Positions 1 through 7,877 of a stretch of DNA of 64,000 bases are shown here, piece by piece. Within the stretch, counting starts at the first letter, position 1, and the number at the start of each line of letters is the position of its first letter. The DNA is from Dyadobacter sp. Leaf189 (GTDB taxonomy: Bacteria > Bacteroidota > Bacteroidia > Cytophagales > Spirosomataceae): the NCBI RefSeq assembly GCF_001424405.1, contig NZ_LMPS01000004.1:554537-618536 (forward strand). The letters are read 5' to 3'. Below the pieces are notes generated by a model. That model was not told the DNA's origin. It was given only the letters and a program-made list of their open reading frames with translations, and searched no databases. The translations under genes were made by a program, and so were the position numbers.

Positions 1-353
1 GGTGTCAAATTAAGTGCTTTTTCCAAAAACTTAACGTGTGCATCTTCATGCTTGCTGATCTGCATGAAAACAGGCTTGTACATCGAAGGGATCAGACCAG
101 CTGTATCGTTTCCTACTTTGTAGAATTCGTCTTCCAGATATTCCAGTGTCAAAGCGAATTTAAGCACTTCAACTGCATCGGATGATTGTGCGTAAGCTTT
201 GTTCATCGCGCTTGCAAGGAACGCAGGCGTAGCAGCCGCAGCTACCTTCGCACTTACTTTGTTAAAGAAAAAACGGCGGGATGTGTATCCGATACGCTCT
301 ACTGCGTCACCATCGAATTTTTCGAATTGCTCGAGTATATTAAATATGTTCAT
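1..353 (-). CDS. Tat-exported ferritin-like domain protein (3' end outside window)
   Basis: The reading frame is open from an ATG at 353 down to the window edge, giving 117 visible residues. A twin-arginine motif (SRRFFF, about residues 25-30) and an Ala-rich stretch ending in AYAQ point to Tat export and signal cleavage. The segment after it has ferritin-like helices with EYLEDEFY and KHEDAH, matching the E...ExxH iron-ligand pattern of the Ferritin_2 group. It lies 28 nt downstream of a second ferritin-like gene on the same strand, so the two are probably co-transcribed. The family's role is not settled; periplasmic iron or redox chemistry is inference. Confidence 0.8.
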   Translation of the reverse strand, partial: MNIFNILEQFEKFDGDAVERIGYTSRRFFFNKVSAKVAAAATPAFLASAMNKAYAQSSDAVEVLKFALTLEYLEDEFYKVGNDTAGLIPSMYKPVFMQISKHEDAHVKFLEKALNLT

Positions 354-381
354 TTTGTTCCGAAGTTGTAAAAGTTGTTAA

Positions 382-1074
382 TTATTGAGGCAAACCGCTT
401 CCGCTGATCGTGTTCTTAACGAAAGGCTGTACAGCTGGTAAAATCACACCTGGCTTCACTGCTTTGTCAAAACCTGTTGCAGGATCAACCACATCGTCAC
501 CAGAGAAATCAGCTGAATTAGGGTTCAGCAAGTCACGGATTGCAGCAGCGTGACGCGCTTCAACCGAAACGATCTTACCGGCAATAAGCAAATAATTAAC
601 ATTCTCGATCAGGTTTCCAGCGCCGTTATAAGCCTGAACACCAGTATCTTCGAACAATTTGGCAGCGCCAAGTACACTTGCACGGCTGTTGAAGTCGATG
701 CCGTCGAAATTAGGAGTAAGCCCTTTGATCGCAGCAGCACCCAATGCAGCTTTGAAGAACTGACGGTGTACGATCTCGTGGTACATGATATCGGTCAGGA
801 TCATTTTCTCCTCGTCGGTCATTCCGGCGTATGGAGACATCATCACCTGGGTATAGAAAGCTGCTTCGAGTTGTTCCAGTGCGTATGCATAGTTCAGAAT
901 TCCGATGTCGCCCGTTCCAAGATCCACTACTTCGCCAGGAAGATTGTGATCGTCCAATGTACATCCCATGATGAAGGCACCAGTTGCAGCAGCGACTCCT
1001 GCTGATCTTAAAAAGTAGCGCCGATTTACCTTTTCAAGCATAGGGCCAGCATTTTGTAGTAAGTTGTTTTCCAT
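382..1074 (-). CDS. Tat-exported ferritin-like domain protein
   Basis: This is a 230-residue protein with an N-terminal twin-arginine motif (NRRYFLRSAG, about residues 18-27) followed by an Ala/Gly-rich hydrophobic segment ending near a Cys (MGC), so it may be Tat-exported and possibly lipidated. The ferritin-like four-helix region carries ALEQLEAAFY, HEIVHRQFF and EARHAAAIRD, which supply the Glu and His residues expected at a di-iron site. It is the first gene of a two-gene operon with another ferritin-like gene 28 nt downstream. Such tandem pairs are known in Bacteroidota; the substrate is unknown. Confidence 0.85.
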   Translation of the reverse strand: MENNLLQNAGPMLEKVNRRYFLRSAGVAAATGAFIMGCTLDDHNLPGEVVDLGTGDIGILNYAYALEQLEAAFYTQVMMSPYAGMTDEEKMILTDIMYHEIVHRQFFKAALGAAAIKGLTPNFDGIDFNSRASVLGAAKLFEDTGVQAYNGAGNLIENVNYLLIAGKIVSVEARHAAAIRDLLNPNSADFSGDDVVDPATGFDKAVKPGVILPAVQPFVKNTISGSGLPQ

Positions 1075-1114
1075 TACGGCAAATCCGGTTTTGTTGAGAG
1101 AAATTTCAATTACT

Positions 1115-1148
1115 GAAACCTACGAGGTACCACTTGAAACGGATCAAA
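1115..1148 (-). promoter_or_regulatory. Possible Bacteroidota-type promoter for the ferritin-like pair
   Basis: On the minus strand a TTTG (1148-1145) is followed after 22 nt by TAGGTTTC (1122-1115), one base off the TAnnTTTG -7 element. It lies about 40 nt upstream of the ATG at 1074. The spacing is slightly longer than the usual 19-21 nt. Confidence 0.35.
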
Positions 1149-1341
1149 AAAAATAGGAACTTTCTTAGAGCTTTTAGGAGTAAATATTCTGTTTTAAGAC
1201 AAAACACAGAATTAAGTTCCGGAAGCATTCACTTCGTATGATTATACCAATACTGTCGACCGCTAAATAAAGTATTTCAATTCTGATATTTTCTAAATCA
1301 AAATAACCTCCGGCCATTTCCTTTTCTCAATCCTTTTTCTC

Positions 1342-1349
1342 TACATTTG
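1342..1349 (+). promoter_or_regulatory. Candidate -7 element (TACATTTG)
   Basis: TACATTTG is a perfect match to the Bacteroidota TAnnTTTG -7 element and lies 46 nt upstream of the ATG at 1396. The -33 position has only TTTC at 1316-1319 with a 22-nt spacer, so the match is partial. Confidence 0.45.
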
Positions 1350-1395
1350 AATCTCTTGTTTTTATATCTTTTTACACTTAAAGTACTATTAGTCT

Positions 1396-1758
1396 ATGAG
1401 AAAGAATTTTGTTTTACTCGCAATGCTCGGCGTGAGCGTGCTTTTCGTCGCGGCAAGGTTTGCTGCCGACACCCTGGTAGGCACCTGGAAGTACACGGTA
1501 TCCAATGTATCTCCTGAGTATCAATCGGGTACAATGACATTTGAAGAAAAAGGCGGTAAAATTGCCGGCTATCTCGGAAGCACCGACAGGTCCGAAATGA
1601 AGGAGCTGAAGATTAACCAGGATAAGGTCAACTTCAAGCTCGATTTCCAGGGTTCGCTTATTACCATTGATATGGTACAAAAGGGCGACACGCTCAAAGG
1701 AATCGTAGTAACCAATGACGGTGAGTTCCCGATCGAAGCAACGAGAGAAGCCAAATAA
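1396..1758 (+). CDS. Small exported beta-rich protein, function unknown
   Basis: This is a 120-residue protein with a clear signal peptide (hydrophobic residues 5-22, cleavage near FAAD). The mature ~95 residues alternate short beta-strand-like segments beginning LVGTWKYTV and containing GTMTFEEKGGKIAGY and DTLKGIV. The pattern resembles small lipocalin-like or META-like beta barrels that Bacteroidota export, but no family was identified. It has its own candidate promoter and a strong terminator, so it is probably transcribed alone. Confidence 0.75.
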   Translation: MRKNFVLLAMLGVSVLFVAARFAADTLVGTWKYTVSNVSPEYQSGTMTFEEKGGKIAGYLGSTDRSEMKELKINQDKVNFKLDFQGSLITIDMVQKGDTLKGIVVTNDGEFPIEATREAK

Positions 1759-1772
1759 TAGAGCAACACACG

Positions 1773-1800
1773 AAATGACCTCCTTGTCGGAGGTCATTTT
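1773..1800 (+). terminator. Intrinsic terminator
   Basis: An 11-bp stem (AAATGACCTCC with GGAGGTCATTT) around a 5-nt loop, ending in T residues, starts 15 nt after the stop of the small secreted-protein gene. Confidence 0.85.
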
Positions 1801-1932
1801 CATTTACAAACGAACTTTAATACCGAAGAATAAACCTGATTGCCACCTGCTCATTTTGGACCGCCTGATCCTTTTACAAGAACTTTTTTTGTAATCAGTA
1901 CAAAAAAATGTCTCACTAAAAAGGTCAAAAAA

Positions 1933-2673
1933 ATGAACCTGTTACAAAAATTCCCGGTTAGTCTCGGCTTTGCTTGTTTGTTGATGCTGAGTAGCTGTTC
2001 AGAAGAAACCATCAATGCAACCAGTCCTTTAAATGAAAGTAAAAATTCGTCTCTCAGAGAAGGACAGCAAGGAGGCGGCATTGAGGTACTACCCAGCTTT
2101 CCAACAACGAACGGGCCGACTGGCAACAATGTTTACGCTACACGTTGGCAAAGGGACATCCTTACCTCTCCGGACAATCCGCAGCTGCTGCCTACCGGAT
2201 CGTCAAGCTTTACAAACCTTTGGGGAGACAGTAACTTTTCCTGGATTAAACCACTGCCGGCCATTCCGGGTGTTGCAAGTTCTGCCTCCATTGCGACAGT
2301 TACCACTACTTCTAATACCTGGTCGCCGAATGGAAAACGATCAGCTGTGAAAACAAAATTGCAGTACTTAAAACCAGGCAAGAAGTACGCAATTACTTTC
2401 CGGGTCGCTACAACCAAGTTTGACGGCCATTTGCTCCCATTTGTGCCAGCCTATTCCAAAACGGTATATCTGGTAAGGTCCTACTCTACCGGTGCCGTAG
2501 CCGAATACATTGATCTGACAGGCAAGCAAGCTGCGTGGGTTGATAAAACAATCACATTTGTTGCGGAAGAAGCTGAAATGACACTTTCGTTTTCGGCTAT
2601 CAATGCGAATGCGGGCGAATACTCTTACGCACACATCTTTGTTGATAAGAATGCAATTCAGGAAGTAAATTAA
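1933..2673 (+). CDS. Lipoprotein of unknown function
   Basis: This 246-residue protein starts with a lipoprotein signal peptide: MNLLQK, a hydrophobic core, and the lipobox LSSC with Cys at residue 18. The ORF can be extended to 1840, but the extension lacks signal-peptide character while the ATG at 1933 sits directly before one. The mature part opens with a Ser/Asn/Gly-rich linker, then a beta-rich domain with YLKPGKKYAITFRVAT and a C-terminal segment that reads like a carbohydrate-binding or galactose-binding-like sandwich. That fold is inference. A terminator follows, so it is probably monocistronic. Confidence 0.75.
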   Translation: MNLLQKFPVSLGFACLLMLSSCSEETINATSPLNESKNSSLREGQQGGGIEVLPSFPTTNGPTGNNVYATRWQRDILTSPDNPQLLPTGSSSFTNLWGDSNFSWIKPLPAIPGVASSASIATVTTTSNTWSPNGKRSAVKTKLQYLKPGKKYAITFRVATTKFDGHLLPFVPAYSKTVYLVRSYSTGAVAEYIDLTGKQAAWVDKTITFVAEEAEMTLSFSAINANAGEYSYAHIFVDKNAIQEVN

Positions 2674-2698
2674 GAAGCCCCACTTTCACCCTTTCTGA

Positions 2699-2740
2699 GA
2701 GGCTGTCCCGAAAACCTGGCGGGCAGCCTCTTCTTTGTTT
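2699..2740 (+). terminator. Intrinsic terminator
   Basis: GAGGCTG-T-CCCG pairs with CGGGCAGCCTC (2720-2730) with a single bulged T, followed by a T-rich tail. It lies 25 nt after the lipoprotein gene. Confidence 0.8.
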
Positions 2741-2827
2741 TATACCCGTCTGGTTCATCTACTGTTTGAAAACGGAACATTAACCAACCCTTAATCCGCC
2801 GGTAACACAGCCTTAACATTGACTATC

Positions 2828-2835
2828 TACTTTTG
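2828..2835 (+). promoter_or_regulatory. Candidate -7 element upstream of the TonB receptor
   Basis: TACTTTTG fits TAnnTTTG. No TTTG is seen at the right distance upstream, so the assignment is tentative. If used, it would leave a leader of roughly 230 nt before the ATG at 3074. Confidence 0.35.
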
Positions 2836-3073
2836 CGGGCGTTAAAACAGGATTAAACGAATTTGAAAAAACACCTCAGAACCGCATCGTATACAGCATA
2901 GCGGTACAGCCGAATGCACAGCCGACACTTGCAGGTAAGCCTCTCCTGCACGCTGTTGATCATGTAACCCCATCTTCTTAATACCGACGCAACACCGGAT
3001 GTCCCGGTGGTAAAACAAACACGTGAACACAATTTCTCAAAACCACAACAATTACTCATCTAACTCACAAAAA
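2836..3073 (+). other. Long leader with three small hairpins
   Basis: No convincing gene lies between the candidate promoter and the receptor gene. The stretch holds three potential hairpins: ACCGC/GCGGT (2881-2885 with 2901-2905), TGCAGG/CCTGCA (2930-2935 with 2945-2950) and CACCGG/CCGGTG (2993-2998 with 3004-3009). It could be a regulatory 5' leader, but no known riboswitch family was recognised. Confidence 0.4.
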
Positions 3074-6000
3074 ATGAATCGATTAATTACAGGACTCATT
3101 GTGACAATCGCAATGTTCTTCATCGCTCCCGACATGTACGGACAGGGGAATGAGGCAACAATTATCGGTAAAGTCACCGAAGTACAAGCAGGGCCGATCG
3201 TCGGCGCGACCGTTCTGGTCAGAAATGAATCGACCGGTTTCCAGGCCGGAACAGTAACCGATGTAAATGGTGATTACATTATCAAACAACTTCCATTGGG
3301 CTCACCTTACTCCATCACCGTTTCATTTATTGGTTTTGGAGAACAAAAGAAAACAGGTTACGCACTGAACCAGGGCGATCAGCTAAGACTGAATTTCGCC
3401 ATGGAAAGTGCTGCTAATGAGTTGCAGGCTGTTGATATTAAGGCCAATTCGCTGAGAAACACAGTTGTCAACCTCGGCGCATCCACTCCTATTACTGCAA
3501 AGGACATTACCAAATTGCCGGTAAACGGGCGGAATTTCACCTCTCTTATTGAACTTTCACCATTGAGCAACGGTAACAGCCTTGGCGGTCAGCTGGGATC
3601 TTCTACCAACTATACAATCGATGGTATGACCTCACGGAGCACCATTGCAGGTGGAGAAACCGGAGGTGCTTACGCGATTTCCATGGAGGCGATCCGTGAG
3701 TTCAAGGTGGTTACCAATGAATACGATGTTACACTGGGCCGCGCGGGTGGCGGAACGATCAGCACTGTTACCAAATCGGGTACAAACAGATTGACAGGTA
3801 GCATATTTAACTTCATGCGTGCCGACTGGCTTTCAAGCGGTTATGATTTGAGAGGTAATAAAAGAACGCAGGATTTCTCGACAAATCAATTTGGTTTGTC
3901 GCTGGGTGGTGCATTGAAAAAAGACAAAGCTCACTTCTTCGTAGCCTGGGACCATCAGGCCGACTCGCGTCCCCTGTTTATCGCCAACCTGCAATCTGAC
4001 GCAGACGTAGCAGCTAACAAGGTGACGCAGCAAACATTGGACAACTTCCTTGATATAGCAAGATCGAAATACGGTGTTTCCAACAGTCCGCAGTTTGGTG
4101 CATTTGGCAAGAAAAAGGGTACGGACGCGATTTTCGCAAGAATTGACTGGCAGTTGAATTCCAAGAACCTGCTAACGCTCCGCAATAACCTGATTACAGA
4201 AAACGATAAGCTGTCGGAAGGTGACAACACGTCGATCAATGCATACGAATCTTACATCGACCGCAAGCGGTTCAACAACAGCATTATGGCATCGCTTCGT
4301 ACGATCGTGAGCCCAAAAGTCACGAACGAATTCAAAGTGCAGCATTTGTATCAGTACGAAGCGGTCATACCGAGCTCGGAGCTTCCGTCTGCGGGTATTC
4401 CACGTGCAATCGTTGAAAACATAAACTCCACTTCGGGAACAAACAACTATATCACCAATATTCAAATCGGTGGTCAGCGTTTTTCTCCTGAATGGTTCAG
4501 AGGACAAGTTTACCAGGCGGTTAATAACCTTTATTACAACACGGGTAAAATCAACTTTACTTTCGGTATTGACGTGATGTACAACCGCATGAAGTCAGTT
4601 TACGGTAGCGAAATGAATGGACGTTTCTACTTCACCGGTCTTGACAACTTCAACAACCTGACCCCCTACCGCTACGCACGTGAAATCAACTTGCGGGACG
4701 ATCCAAGCTCGATCGTAAACTCGCTGGCAACAGGTTTGTACGCACAAATGGATACCAAGCTGGCGCGTGGTCTTGATATGATGGCAGGTTTGCGTCTGGA
4801 CAATACGCAATACCTGAACAAAGCGAATTTCAGCCAGGTTGTATTTGATGAATTGAACCTGCGCACTGATAATAAAATCAACACAACGCAAGTGCAGCCA
4901 CGCGTACAGTTTACGTGGGATGTGAATGAGCAAAGCAAAGACATTATCCGTTTTGGTGCGGGTATTTTCGGCTCTCAGCTGAACCCGTATTCGATGATCA
5001 ATAACATGTTGTTTGACGGAACTAAGGTAGCAGCCGTTGAAATCCAGGGCGACCAGGTACCTCGTCCTGACTTCCCGGGATACCGCGAAAACCCTGCTTC
5101 TGCTCCCGGCGCCGACCTTTTCAATAACCCGAAAATCGAGCGTCTGGTAACAATCAACATGAACAATGCCAATGCGAAAATTCCGGTTCTCTATAAAACG
5201 AACTTCTCGTACAACCACTTTTTCAGCGACCGTCTGCGTGTAGGTGTGAGTGGTTATGCTTCATGGGCGCGCAACAACTATATGTATGTTGACCGCAACA
5301 TGGTGGAAGATCCCTATTTCCGCATTGCAGCAGAAGCCAACCGTGGCGTATATGTGCCGGCCGATAAAATCAATGCAAAAAATGGTGCTACCAACTGGCT
5401 GGACAGCCGCAAGACTACCAAAGTAGGTCGTGTACTGGAACTCGTGAGCGAGGGTAAAAAGAACCAGTATGCAGTTGTGATTGACGGTACTTACCGTTAT
5501 TTCAAAGACGGACAGATCACATTCTCTTATACCTGGAATGATTCAAAAGACAATACTTCGTACAACGGTAACGTAGCGAATACTGCGACACTTGATTTGA
5601 TGGTAAACGATGATCCACGCGATCTGAGCCGCATTACTTATGCTAATAACCACTTCCGCAACAAAGTCGTATTCTACGGAACTGCGCCAAGTATCTGGGG
5701 TGTGACATTGGGTCTGCGTTACTCGGGCATCGGCGGAACGCGCTACTCCATGGCCGTGAGCGGTAACATGAACGGTGACTTCGTTTCTTCAAATGACCTG
5801 CCTTACATTTACGATCCTAACAGCCCTGAAACGCCGCAAAACATCCGTGACGGTATCAATGCAATCCTCAATAATCCCGAGGCAGAACAAAGCATTAAGG
5901 ATTATCTAACGAGAGATATGGGCAAAATCGCAGAGCGTAACGGTGGTATCAATGGTTTCTACGGTGTGTTTGATTTGAGATTGGCGAAGAAATTCAATTT

Positions 6001-6229
6001 CTACAAAAACCACGGACTGGAAGCATCAGTTGACATTTTCAATGTAGCTAACCTGCTGGACAGAGACTGGGGCGTAGGAACCAACCTTGGTAAGCAAAAC
6101 CTCTACTCTATCAAGTCATTCGACCCGGCTACTAAAAGATACGGATACGGCATGAGTAATGGAGTGGGTGTGTCCACCCTGAACGGTAGCCCATACCAGA
6201 TCCAGATCGGCTTGCGGTATGCGTTTTAA
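3074..6229 (+). CDS. Oar-like TonB-dependent outer-membrane receptor
   Basis: This is a 1051-residue protein beginning with a signal peptide (hydrophobic segment ending in YGQ). A carboxypeptidase-regulatory-like beta sandwich follows (about residues 30-110: GKVTEV...GATVLV...DVNGDY), then a TonB plug domain (about 120-240, with LPVNGRNFTSL, NYTIDGM and VVTNEYDVTLGRAGGG), and a long beta barrel ending in an aromatic residue (LRYAF). The ORF can be extended to a GTG at 3023, but the ATG at 3074 places the signal peptide at the N-terminus. No SusD partner follows, and the architecture is that of the Oar subgroup rather than SusC. The substrate is unknown. Confidence 0.9.
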   Translation: MNRLITGLIVTIAMFFIAPDMYGQGNEATIIGKVTEVQAGPIVGATVLVRNESTGFQAGTVTDVNGDYIIKQLPLGSPYSITVSFIGFGEQKKTGYALNQGDQLRLNFAMESAANELQAVDIKANSLRNTVVNLGASTPITAKDITKLPVNGRNFTSLIELSPLSNGNSLGGQLGSSTNYTIDGMTSRSTIAGGETGGAYAISMEAIREFKVVTNEYDVTLGRAGGGTISTVTKSGTNRLTGSIFNFMRADWLSSGYDLRGNKRTQDFSTNQFGLSLGGALKKDKAHFFVAWDHQADSRPLFIANLQSDADVAANKVTQQTLDNFLDIARSKYGVSNSPQFGAFGKKKGTDAIFARIDWQLNSKNLLTLRNNLITENDKLSEGDNTSINAYESYIDRKRFNNSIMASLRTIVSPKVTNEFKVQHLYQYEAVIPSSELPSAGIPRAIVENINSTSGTNNYITNIQIGGQRFSPEWFRGQVYQAVNNLYYNTGKINFTFGIDVMYNRMKSVYGSEMNGRFYFTGLDNFNNLTPYRYAREINLRDDPSSIVNSLATGLYAQMDTKLARGLDMMAGLRLDNTQYLNKANFSQVVFDELNLRTDNKINTTQVQPRVQFTWDVNEQSKDIIRFGAGIFGSQLNPYSMINNMLFDGTKVAAVEIQGDQVPRPDFPGYRENPASAPGADLFNNPKIERLVTINMNNANAKIPVLYKTNFSYNHFFSDRLRVGVSGYASWARNNYMYVDRNMVEDPYFRIAAEANRGVYVPADKINAKNGATNWLDSRKTTKVGRVLELVSEGKKNQYAVVIDGTYRYFKDGQITFSYTWNDSKDNTSYNGNVANTATLDLMVNDDPRDLSRITYANNHFRNKVVFYGTAPSIWGVTLGLRYSGIGGTRYSMAVSGNMNGDFVSSNDLPYIYDPNSPETPQNIRDGINAILNNPEAEQSIKDYLTRDMGKIAERNGGINGFYGVFDLRLAKKFNFYKNHGLEASVDIFNVANLLDRDWGVGTNLGKQNLYSIKSFDPATKRYGYGMSNGVGVSTLNGSPYQIQIGLRYAF

Positions 6230-6234
6230 TTAGA

Positions 6235-6298
6235 GGAGGAAAGGGAGGAAAGGAAGGAAGGAGGAAGGTTTGTCTACCTATTCTTCCTTCCTCCTTTT
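6235..6298. repeat. Purine/pyrimidine inverted repeat, copy 1
   Basis: Immediately after the receptor stop codon, an almost pure A/G stretch (6233-6268, GGAGGAAAGG-type units) is followed after a short spacer by a C/T stretch (6281-6298) that can pair with it. A second element sharing the exact 16-mer GGAGGAAAGGGAGGAA lies at 32457-32472. The position just after a gene end suggests a terminator-like role, which is inference. Confidence 0.6.
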
Positions 6299-6317
6299 CA
6301 ATTACCACCTTCGGCTT

Positions 6318-6386
6318 TTTGTCACCCTGAGCGGACCGGGCCGCCGGGCGGTCGAAGGGCCCTTCGACTGCGCTCAGGGTGACAAA
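6318..6386. repeat. Nested palindromic (REP-like) element
   Basis: An outer 16-bp inverted repeat (6318-6333 with 6371-6386, core GTCACCCTGAGCG) encloses two inner palindromes. One is GACCG/CGGTC (6334-6338 with 6349-6353); the other is a perfect 18-bp palindrome GTCGAAGGGCCCTTCGAC (6351-6368). The CCCTGAGCG...TCGAAGGG wording is typical of dispersed extragenic palindromes in several bacterial phyla. It lies between the receptor and phosphodiesterase genes and could fold into a cruciform or a strong RNA hairpin. Confidence 0.8.
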
Positions 6387-6427
6387 GGCGATTACATTTT
6401 CCAAAGGAGGACTTACTAGAAATAATA

Positions 6428-7780
6428 ATGAACAATATGAAAAAACTACTCACACTCCTCACCCTCGCATTGTCACTAAACGCTTTCGCCCAGGATTCAC
6501 ACGTGATCCTGATAAGCATTGACGGATTGCGCCCGGAGTTTTATAAGGATCCTACGTGGAACATGGTCAATGTACGGCAGGGAATGCAGACAGGGGCTTA
6601 CTCCGACGGGGTAACGGGCGTTTTTCCGTCTGTTACCTACCCTTCCCACACCACGATGGTTACCGGGGTGAAGCCTTTGAAGCACGGGGTTTATTACAAC
6701 ACACCTTCCGAGCCGCTGGAAGTTACCGGCAAATGGATCTGGGATTATAACACGATCAAGGTTCCGACCATTTTCAGTGCGGCGAAAGAAAAAGGACTGG
6801 TTACCGCGTCGGTTTTCTGGCCGGTGTCGCTCAACAGTCCGGCGAGCTATAATGTACCTGAGTACTGGAATTTGCCTGAAACAAAAGGCGGCAAACGTAC
6901 TGTCATCAAGGCGCTGACCGAGAGTTCTACGCCGAAAGGCTTGTTCGAGGAAGTGCAGCAGCATGCCACCGGAAAGCTGGACGAAATTGATTTTGACGCA
7001 GATTACCTGAGCATTGACGAAAACAATGCGCGTATCAGCAGCTACCTGATCCGTAAGCACAAGCCCTCGTTTCTGGCAGTACATTTGGTTGCAGTGGACC
7101 ATTTTGAACACGAAGAAGGCCGGGAAGGCGACAAGGTAAAATCCTCACTCTCCGGAGTTGACCGTAATATCAAAACGATCATTGAAGCGACGGAAAAGGC
7201 AGGTATCAGGGACAAAACCACATTTATCATCACAGGTGACCACGGTTTTGTAGACATTCACACGGCCATTGCGCCCAATATCCTGCTCGCAAAAGCCGGC
7301 CTGTACGACCCGAACAACAAGGCTGCCTGGAAAGCTTATTTCCACAGCTCAGGCGGATCGGCCTTTTTGCATTTGAAAGATAAGAACAATACCAAAACCC
7401 TGGAAAAGGTAAAGCAGATCCTAAGCCAGCTGCCTGCAAACCAGAAGGCGCTGTTTGCGGTGAAAGACCGCGCGGCATTAGACGCAGTAGGTTCTGACCC
7501 GAATGCAGCTCTGGCTATCGCACCCGTACAGGGCATTACGATCAGCGGCGCAGCTACCGGCGACTTCATGCGCAGTGCCAGCGGAGGTACCCACGGATTT
7601 TTTCCCGATTTTAAAGAAATCCAAACCGGTTTTGTGGCATTTGGAAAGGGTATCAAACCAGGTGCAGTAATTCCGGAAATGAGTTTGCAGGATATCGCAC
7701 CGCTAATCGCCAAATTATTGAACCTCAATTTCCCAACAGCTGACGGTACATTGTACCCGGGCTTGCTGGTGAAAGAATAA
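6428..7780 (+). CDS. Exported nucleotide pyrophosphatase/phosphodiesterase (alkaline phosphatase superfamily)
   Basis: This 450-residue protein has a signal peptide ending in FAQ. It carries the NPP-family metal and nucleophile motifs: ILISIDGLRPEF (first Asp ligand), PSVTYPSHTTMVTG with the Thr nucleophile, and TGDHGF near residue 270. The late His ligand is in SGGTHGFFPD. Family members hydrolyse phosphodiester or pyrophosphate bonds of nucleotides or phospholipids outside the cytoplasm. An AAAGGAGGA stretch lies about 20 nt upstream. A second in-frame ATG at 6437 is an equally good start. It is 48% or so of typical eukaryotic NPP length because only the catalytic domain is present. Confidence 0.88.
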   Translation: MNNMKKLLTLLTLALSLNAFAQDSHVILISIDGLRPEFYKDPTWNMVNVRQGMQTGAYSDGVTGVFPSVTYPSHTTMVTGVKPLKHGVYYNTPSEPLEVTGKWIWDYNTIKVPTIFSAAKEKGLVTASVFWPVSLNSPASYNVPEYWNLPETKGGKRTVIKALTESSTPKGLFEEVQQHATGKLDEIDFDADYLSIDENNARISSYLIRKHKPSFLAVHLVAVDHFEHEEGREGDKVKSSLSGVDRNIKTIIEATEKAGIRDKTTFIITGDHGFVDIHTAIAPNILLAKAGLYDPNNKAAWKAYFHSSGGSAFLHLKDKNNTKTLEKVKQILSQLPANQKALFAVKDRAALDAVGSDPNAALAIAPVQGITISGAATGDFMRSASGGTHGFFPDFKEIQTGFVAFGKGIKPGAVIPEMSLQDIAPLIAKLLNLNFPTADGTLYPGLLVKE

Positions 7781-7877
7781 GTTAATTCCTGTTTGCTCAA
7801 AAACAGGCACTTATATACTTTCAAAAATTCACTTTCGGTCATAGCTTTACAGGATTCCAGCTCTTTCCTGTATCGTT

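Larger units (their letters stand above)
1075..1395. other. Divergent intergenic region (321 nt)
   Basis: This AT-rich gap separates the divergently transcribed ferritin-like operon and a small secreted-protein gene. It holds a candidate promoter on each side (near 1115-1148 on the minus strand and 1342-1349 on the plus strand). No ORF, tRNA or strong repeat was seen. Confidence 0.6.

Noticed and set aside
4595..5218. 207-residue frame antisense to the TonB receptor
   Set aside because: Composition is that of a shadow frame and the receptor coding sequence is secure.
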